Positions 6,897 through 11,527 of a stretch of 11,527 nucleotides of DNA are shown here, piece by piece. Origin of the DNA: an uncultured Bacteroidota bacterium (GTDB taxonomy: Bacteria; Bacteroidota; Bacteroidia; Bacteroidales; SZUA-534); NCBI GenBank assembly GCA_937900725.1, contig CALCFP010000219.1, positions 1 through 11,527 of the forward strand, in the 5' to 3' direction. Under the pieces are notes generated by a model. The model was given only the letters and a program-made list of their open reading frames with translations. It was not told the origin of the DNA and made no database searches. Made by a program: the position numbers and the translations under genes. Numbering within the stretch: position 1 is the first letter of the stretch; each line of letters opens with the position of its first letter.

Positions 6897-7748
6897 TTAA
6901 TATTCCCACAAATCCTGCTCGTAGTCGTTAATCTGATTCTTGAACTTATCAGCTTCAAGCAATGACTGAATACCCATAGAATACTCAGAAATGCCACGAT
7001 CATCATAAACGTTTGATACCTTGACAATAAAACTATTAAAGTAACGTTTCATGAATATATCATCAAAAGTCTTACGCTCAGCATCATTGTTGTTATTGAA
7101 AACCTCATGATTTGCTAAAATACGCCGTACCTCAGGGAAATAAATCCAGAAAACCTGAGATTTACGAACTTCGGCATCTTCACCTCCCTCATCGTCCTTA
7201 ACATAGAAACGAACAGGACATATACCAATAATTCGAACATCCATAGTGGAATGTTGACGATCAAAGAACCAATCTTCTTTCAACCAATACTGTTTTACTT
7301 CTATACTACTGATGTCAACATGCACAGTGGTCGTTTGCTCATCACCATTTTCATCATAAATTGGAACGCTCTTCTCACCAGCTCCAAATCTTTCTTCAAT
7401 TTGAGAACGGCTAATTGGTTGAGTAAAGCGGTCATCATCAGTATTATAGGCTGTTAAACCTTCTGTATTGATACCCCAAAGCAACAAGTCAATCAAACTA
7501 TAACGAACATCAATAGGAGAAGTAGGATAATACAAGTTGAGGTTGATTTTTTCACGCAAATCAATAACACGCCATACACGTTTTTTATACATGGCATCTG
7601 ACTCACGCAAAAATTTGTAAGGAACAGGTTTCCTAACTGGAATATGTTCAGGCTCATATATGTTATCTAGCACTACCTGTGCTTCGGACTTGCTACAATT
7701 AAACAACAAGCCAAATAACAATACTGGTACTAAAAACAACTTTTTCAT
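6897..7748 (-). CDS. gldN: Type IX secretion system protein GldN/PorN
   Basis: GldN (PorN) is a periplasmic T9SS protein that binds the lipoprotein GldK. Together they form the large ring under the outer membrane that contacts the GldM periplasmic arm. This 283-residue protein has a signal peptide (about 1-23, cleavage near SEAQ). Family signatures follow: RVIDLREKINLNLYYP (60-75), a W-I-Y-F-P-E-V-R motif (201-208), NDAERKTFDDIFMKRYFNSF (221-240) and the terminal DLWEY. C18 in LLFNC is probably not a lipobox, because asparagine precedes the cysteine. It is the last gene of the gldKLMN operon, 13 bases after gldM. The length is a little shorter than characterised homologues, without sign of truncation. 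The gene order alone would support the call. Confidence 0.95.
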   Translation of the reverse strand: MKKLFLVPVLLFGLLFNCSKSEAQVVLDNIYEPEHIPVRKPVPYKFLRESDAMYKKRVWRVIDLREKINLNLYYPTSPIDVRYSLIDLLLWGINTEGLTAYNTDDDRFTQPISRSQIEERFGAGEKSVPIYDENGDEQTTTVHVDISSIEVKQYWLKEDWFFDRQHSTMDVRIIGICPVRFYVKDDEGGEDAEVRKSQVFWIYFPEVRRILANHEVFNNNNDAERKTFDDIFMKRYFNSFIVKVSNVYDDRGISEYSMGIQSLLEADKFKNQINDYEQDLWEY

Positions 7749-7761
7749 ATTACAAAGAATT

Positions 7762-9372
7762 TTATTTTACTTTAAACACAATTGGAGATAATGACCTTGG
7801 AACTCCATCAGGTCCTACAGCCTCAATATCCTCTATGATAAGCTTTTGATTATTCTTCAAACCCTTAATTAATGTTTTAACCTCGTTGTCAAAAGAACCG
7901 CCTTTTTTAGCAAGTTCCTTGGTCATACCGCCACTGACAGTAGTTGTCACAGTATATTTGGTAATCTTAAATTTCAAGTCAAATACGAAATCCTCCAAAT
8001 CGGCTTGAACTCCACTTGCAGCACCCAAGACAGCCTTTTCAATAGTACCACTGCTATATCCCATTACCTTAGCCTTTGGCTCAGGAATAGTCTTTATACG
8101 GAACAACATACTTCCCATATTCTTAGGCTTTCCATCAATTTCAGCTGAAACTGCGACATTTACAGTTCCACTACGCTTGGTAGGCTTTACCTCGTAACCA
8201 TTACCAGATTTCTTAATAGTTGCGCCACCATCAGGTATGCTAACACGCAACTTATCAGAAGGAATGCCAGGAACAGAAATGGCTACAGGGTTTTCAATAC
8301 CATAATAGAAAACGTTCATCTTTGTCGGAGAGATTACCAAACTTGGTTCTGCAACTTGATAAGCTTCCTCAAATGGATAACATGAAACAGTGCCATCAGG
8401 ACGAGGCACTCTAATCAAGCCTCCCCATTTACGCTCACCCAAAGATGAAGCGACTTTCTTGTAAACACCCTTACCCTTAGTAACAGTAAGTGTCTCGTAA
8501 GCACCGACCATCTCATAGTCTTCAGGGCCATTCTTCTTGTATGAACCAACTAGTATTTCAGGAGCCTGAGTAGAGTCAAAAGCTGCCAAGAAAACGGTAG
8601 CAGTATACTCGTTTCCTCTCATTACATAACTAGAGTTTGGAATGACAGTGGCCGACAATGCGTTGAATTTAAAATCACCGGCACTAATTTGACTGAAAAG
8701 GTAGTTAATTACATCTGTTTCAACGTTCTTTATATCCGTCTTCAACTTTTCAAGCATTACTATATCTGCCACAACAGGAATATGCTCAAATGTGCGCATT
8801 TCCCAAGTGTGGATTGTACCTTCACCATCAGTATGGCTTTCGGTATTTAATGTAGTCTGAATGTTATCGATAATACTAACTTCAGATTCTGGCAATAAAG
8901 CCAATGAAGCAACGCGGTATTCTTCAATCTTTGCTTTGAGTGCCTCGCCGCGGCCCTCTAATATGAAATATTGTCCACCCAAATCAATGTTGTCCTTTGA
9001 ATTCAAAGAATCCAAAACGTATCTGTCATCCTTAATGACATTGACAACATTTGAACCTTCAGCCAAGGTAATAAAACCTTTTTTGTAATTTTCAATTAGG
9101 TTATAAAGGCTATCTGTCAACTCTTTGAATGAATCTGCCTTCTCTTTCCAAGGTCTGACCTTGTTCTCATTAATTGTCAATTGTTTCTCGAACTCATCAT
9201 ACACCTTTTGGTTCTTTGTCTTGTAGTTGTCAACAGTTCTTCCCAAACTTTCACTAACTAACACAAAAGAGTCCAATACGTCTTTTGACACGTTCAAAGC
9301 CAACATACATGTTAAGAACAAGTACATCAGGCCAATCATCTGTTGCCTAGGCGTTTCCTTGCCGTGACCCAT
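7762..9372 (-). CDS. gldM: Type IX secretion system motor protein GldM/PorM
   Basis: GldM is the rotor-shaft partner of GldL. It has one inner-membrane helix inside the GldL ring and a long dimeric periplasmic part that carries energy to the GldK/GldN ring and outer-membrane translocon. The 536 residues match the family's length of a little over 500. A short cytoplasmic start (MGHGKETPRQQ) is followed by a single transmembrane helix at about 12-27 and by NVSKDVLDSF, all highly characteristic. A helical bundle (about 35-225) follows, then three beta-rich domains in order, equivalent to D2-D4 of PorM. SYVMRGNEYTATVFL lies near the start of D2, and GYSSGTIEKAVLGAASG lies in the last domain. It begins 17 bases after gldL and ends 13 bases before gldN. 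An AAGGAG stretch sits very close to the ATG. Confidence 0.97.
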   Translation of the reverse strand: MGHGKETPRQQMIGLMYLFLTCMLALNVSKDVLDSFVLVSESLGRTVDNYKTKNQKVYDEFEKQLTINENKVRPWKEKADSFKELTDSLYNLIENYKKGFITLAEGSNVVNVIKDDRYVLDSLNSKDNIDLGGQYFILEGRGEALKAKIEEYRVASLALLPESEVSIIDNIQTTLNTESHTDGEGTIHTWEMRTFEHIPVVADIVMLEKLKTDIKNVETDVINYLFSQISAGDFKFNALSATVIPNSSYVMRGNEYTATVFLAAFDSTQAPEILVGSYKKNGPEDYEMVGAYETLTVTKGKGVYKKVASSLGERKWGGLIRVPRPDGTVSCYPFEEAYQVAEPSLVISPTKMNVFYYGIENPVAISVPGIPSDKLRVSIPDGGATIKKSGNGYEVKPTKRSGTVNVAVSAEIDGKPKNMGSMLFRIKTIPEPKAKVMGYSSGTIEKAVLGAASGVQADLEDFVFDLKFKITKYTVTTTVSGGMTKELAKKGGSFDNEVKTLIKGLKNNQKLIIEDIEAVGPDGVPRSLSPIVFKVK

Positions 9373-9380
9373 AGCTCCTT
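9373..9380 (-). promoter_or_regulatory. Shine-Dalgarno-like AAGGAG directly before gldM
   Basis: The minus strand reads AAGGAGCT immediately before the gldM ATG, so only two bases separate AAGGAG from the start codon. Strong SD sequences are uncommon in Bacteroidota, and this spacing is shorter than the usual 5-9 bases. It may therefore be inactive or coincidental. Confidence 0.35.
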
Positions 9381-9389
9381 ATACTTTAA

Positions 9390-10430
9390 TTACTTTATAT
9401 TCAATGAAGAAAGCATGTTGCCATAAACATTGTTCAATGAAGCAACATTTTGTTCCAATTGCAGAACACCCTGATTCAACTTCTTGGTATTGTCAACAGT
9501 CTGATTCATGCTATCAAGCATGTTATTCAACCCACTGAAGTATGCTTGAGATGACTCAACTTGTTTGTTCATGTTTTGAAGCTGCAACTCATAAACAGAA
9601 TTAAGAGCAGACAAATTCTTGTTCAAGCCGCTTAACTTCTGCACATATTCAGTACCTGCACCATCAACGGAAGTCAATTCGCCAGACAACTTGTTAGCAA
9701 ATTGCGTATATGCTTCTGCAACCTGAGCATTAGACTGATTGAACGATTGAGCAGAATTTGCATAAGACTCAGACAATACACTGACAGAAGCAGAAAGAGC
9801 CTCTGTTGATTTCTTATAAGTTTCGCCAAGATTAGAAACAGAGTCAGACGCAGACTTAACCTTATCTACAAATTCCTTAGTTGCGATACTTGCGTCAACG
9901 GTAGAACCCATCTGATCTATAGTCTTGTTAAGATTTGCCAACCCCTTGCCAAGTTTCTCGAACATACCTGGAGTAATTTCAGCCTTCTCAATCATCTCGT
10001 CGAATTTTGCCAAAGCAGAAGCACTTCCGCCACCATAAACAACTCCGCCTTGAATAGGAGCACCTCCTTCAACTAAAGCACCACCTGCCATTACAGGTGC
10101 ACCTCCAACTGCAGGGATTACAGGTTCCTGCACTCTGTCAAATTTTCTACTAGGTTTTGTGGCTGTAGGATCTTCATCCTCATCTTCAAGACCTGCCAAT
10201 TGAGGGAATACCAAAGTCCAATCCAACTCTTCTGCCAATGGTTCAAACGCTGAGAAGAAAAAAATCAAAGCCTCAGTCAACAAACCAATAATCAACATTA
10301 TTGAAGCACCAGGATAGTGTTGAATTTTAAACAATGCACCAACAAGCACAATAGATGCACCCCATCCATACACATACTTCATAAAGTTTTTATATCCTTT
10401 GGTCTGGGATAATTCCGCAATACTCATCAT
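9390..10430 (-). CDS. gldL: Type IX secretion system motor protein GldL/PorL
   Basis: GldL forms the pentameric inner-membrane ring that converts the proton gradient into motion of GldM. Two transmembrane helices (about 20-36 and 42-61) are joined by the short turn IQHYPG. They hold the charged residues characteristic of the family: K35 and H38 at the end of helix 1, E53 in helix 2 and E63 just after it in SAFEP. The stretch YGWGASIVLVGALFK (21-35) is diagnostic. A cytoplasmic part follows: an acidic patch (LEDEDEDP, 81-88), a Gly/Ala-rich linker (about 105-138) and a long predicted coiled coil (about 140-346). At 346 residues it is longer than the F. johnsoniae and P. gingivalis proteins (roughly 215 and 310). 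Two adjacent ATGs (10430 and 10427) can start it; the first is annotated. It follows gldK by 33 bases. Confidence 0.96.
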   Translation of the reverse strand: MMSIAELSQTKGYKNFMKYVYGWGASIVLVGALFKIQHYPGASIMLIIGLLTEALIFFFSAFEPLAEELDWTLVFPQLAGLEDEDEDPTATKPSRKFDRVQEPVIPAVGGAPVMAGGALVEGGAPIQGGVVYGGGSASALAKFDEMIEKAEITPGMFEKLGKGLANLNKTIDQMGSTVDASIATKEFVDKVKSASDSVSNLGETYKKSTEALSASVSVLSESYANSAQSFNQSNAQVAEAYTQFANKLSGELTSVDGAGTEYVQKLSGLNKNLSALNSVYELQLQNMNKQVESSQAYFSGLNNMLDSMNQTVDNTKKLNQGVLQLEQNVASLNNVYGNMLSSLNIK

Positions 10431-10463
10431 AGTTTTATATCATTTAAATGTTTACAAAATTGG

Positions 10464-11527
10464 TTAATAGACGTTTGAAGATGCACCTGTTTCGTCAGGA
10501 CCCATGTAAGGTCTTACGCAACGGAAGCCAATATAAGATTTTGCAGAATCTTGATATTCGTATGTTCTAGTGCCATTCTGCAAATAATATGCTATGTCCT
10601 TCCATGAACCACCTCTCACAACCTTTCTCTTCATAACAGGCAGGTCGTCCGGCAGAGCATTGAACTTATAGTCTGGACTCAAGTCATGAGTGAAAGAGTA
10701 ACCGCTTTCATCAAAAGCCGAACTAGTCCACTCAGCAACATTACCAGCCATATCATACAGACCAAAATCATTGGCCTCATAAATGGCTACTTCAACAGTG
10801 TACAATCCACCATCATCTAGATAGTCACCACGCAACGGCTTGAAGTTTGCCAAGAAGCAACCTTTATCATTACGAGTATAAGGACCACCCCAAGGATAAA
10901 CAGCCAAATCGTTTCCACCTCGGGCAGCATATTCCCACTCACCTTCAATAGGTAATCTATAATCCTGTACGAAAGGCTCCCCAACACTATTCAAATAATT
11001 GTTCATCAAGTTTGTTCGCCAAATACAGAAAGCAGTTGCTTGCTTCCAGTTAACACCAACTACAGGATAATTGTCATACGCTGGAGCCCAGAAATACATT
11101 ATTGTCATTGGCTCATTGTATGAATATGACAAATCACTGATCCAGCACAATGTGTCAGGATATACATTTACCTTATCATGCATTATGAAAGATGAACGGT
11201 CCTTGATTGGCACTCGTTTACCTTCCAAATTATAGATTTCGCCATCGTACTGACCTGTCTTTTCATTGTAGTGACGACGATTCTCGTTCTCGAAAGTGAA
11301 TTTTTGTGCTGCTTGTTTGTAATCAATCCAAAAATAATCGTAAATCAACTTACGGGTATCTATATCACGACGCCCATAGAATCTTTCATGTTCTGGATAA
11401 TACAAATCTTCCAAAATAGTTCTTTCTTCCTCACCACTCCAGTTAATAGGCTCTTCCCAATTAATCAAAGGAGGATCGATAGGTTCGCCATACATGTCTT
11501 CAGATATGAAATAAGCATCAATCTGTT
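10464..11527 (-). CDS. gldK: Type IX secretion system lipoprotein GldK/PorK (5' end outside window)
   Basis: This is the C-terminal part (about 354 residues) of GldK, the outer-membrane lipoprotein that makes a periplasmic ring with GldN. The reading frame is open to the window edge. Residues QIDAYFISED precede MYGEPIDPP, so the first in-window ATG (11495) is internal. The true start and lipoprotein signal lie beyond 11527. The fold is of the formylglycine-generating enzyme (FGE/SUMF1) type, shown in order by PVVGVNWKQATAFCIWR, RLPIEGEWEYAARGG, YDMAGNVAEWT, VVRGGSW and GFRCVRP. The FGE active-site cysteine pair is not obvious; only the GFRC cysteine is seen near the end, in line with a structural role. 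It is the first gene of the four visible T9SS genes. In P. gingivalis porP comes just upstream, and it may lie to the right here. Confidence 0.96.
   Translation of the reverse strand, partial: QIDAYFISEDMYGEPIDPPLINWEEPINWSGEEERTILEDLYYPEHERFYGRRDIDTRKLIYDYFWIDYKQAAQKFTFENENRRHYNEKTGQYDGEIYNLEGKRVPIKDRSSFIMHDKVNVYPDTLCWISDLSYSYNEPMTIMYFWAPAYDNYPVVGVNWKQATAFCIWRTNLMNNYLNSVGEPFVQDYRLPIEGEWEYAARGGNDLAVYPWGGPYTRNDKGCFLANFKPLRGDYLDDGGLYTVEVAIYEANDFGLYDMAGNVAEWTSSAFDESGYSFTHDLSPDYKFNALPDDLPVMKRKVVRGGSWKDIAYYLQNGTRTYEYQDSAKSYIGFRCVRPYMGPDETGASSNVY

Noticed and set aside
7695..7748. GldN as a lipoprotein through the cysteine in LLFNC
   Set aside because: Asparagine before the cysteine does not fit the lipobox. 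A standard signal peptidase I site near SEAQ fits better, and GldK is the known lipoprotein of the pair.
11466..11495. gldK starting at the ATG at 11495
   Set aside because: The frame stays open to the window edge with family-like residues before that ATG, and no signal peptide or lipobox follows it.

Overview
The window reads as chromosomal DNA of a Bacteroidota species, most likely of the order Bacteroidales. The evidence is a type IX secretion system (T9SS) core cluster in the order gldK-gldL-gldM-gldN, two genes with outer-membrane barrel features, moderate AT richness, and promoter-like TAnnTTTG boxes of the Bacteroidota type. Genus cannot be fixed from the sequence alone.

Right part (6897-11527, minus strand): gldK (5' end outside the window), gldL, gldM and gldN lie head to tail with gaps of 33, 17 and 13 bases, so they are almost certainly one transcript whose promoter is beyond the right edge. 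Together they make the T9SS trans-envelope machine. GldL/GldM form the inner-membrane motor powered by the proton gradient, and GldK/GldN form the periplasmic ring under the outer membrane. A perfect 9-bp hairpin with T-rich flanks (about 6851-6880) closes this operon and also the convergent gene on its left.

Middle (5543-6751, plus strand): a single exported serine hydrolase of the beta-lactamase/penicillin-binding-protein fold, with its own Bacteroidota-type promoter. It is divergent from the next operon and convergent with gldN.

Left-centre (1665-5406, minus strand): three overlapping genes that look translationally coupled. They encode a small PorV/PorQ-like outer-membrane barrel protein (GTG start), a polytopic membrane protein with an HELGH zinc-protease motif, and a 692-residue protein with a periplasmic ComEA-like helix-hairpin-helix segment followed by a probable outer-membrane barrel. 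The first and second overlap by ATGA, the second and third by TGATG. The combined role is unknown; this is the least understood part of the window.

Left (252-1391, minus strand): a stand-alone AAA+ ATPase of the archaeal-type ATPase_2 family with a C-terminal winged-helix-like region. Directly upstream of it (1433-1501) are five copies of the 9-bp palindromic motif ATTTSAAAT with their centres exactly 15 bp apart, beside a good -7 promoter box. This regular array is the most striking non-coding signal in the window and looks like an operator or iteron-type binding array. Bases 1-251, downstream of the ATPase, are AT-rich, and I see no gene, RNA or convincing terminator there. The gap 1502-1664 holds only weak inverted repeats.
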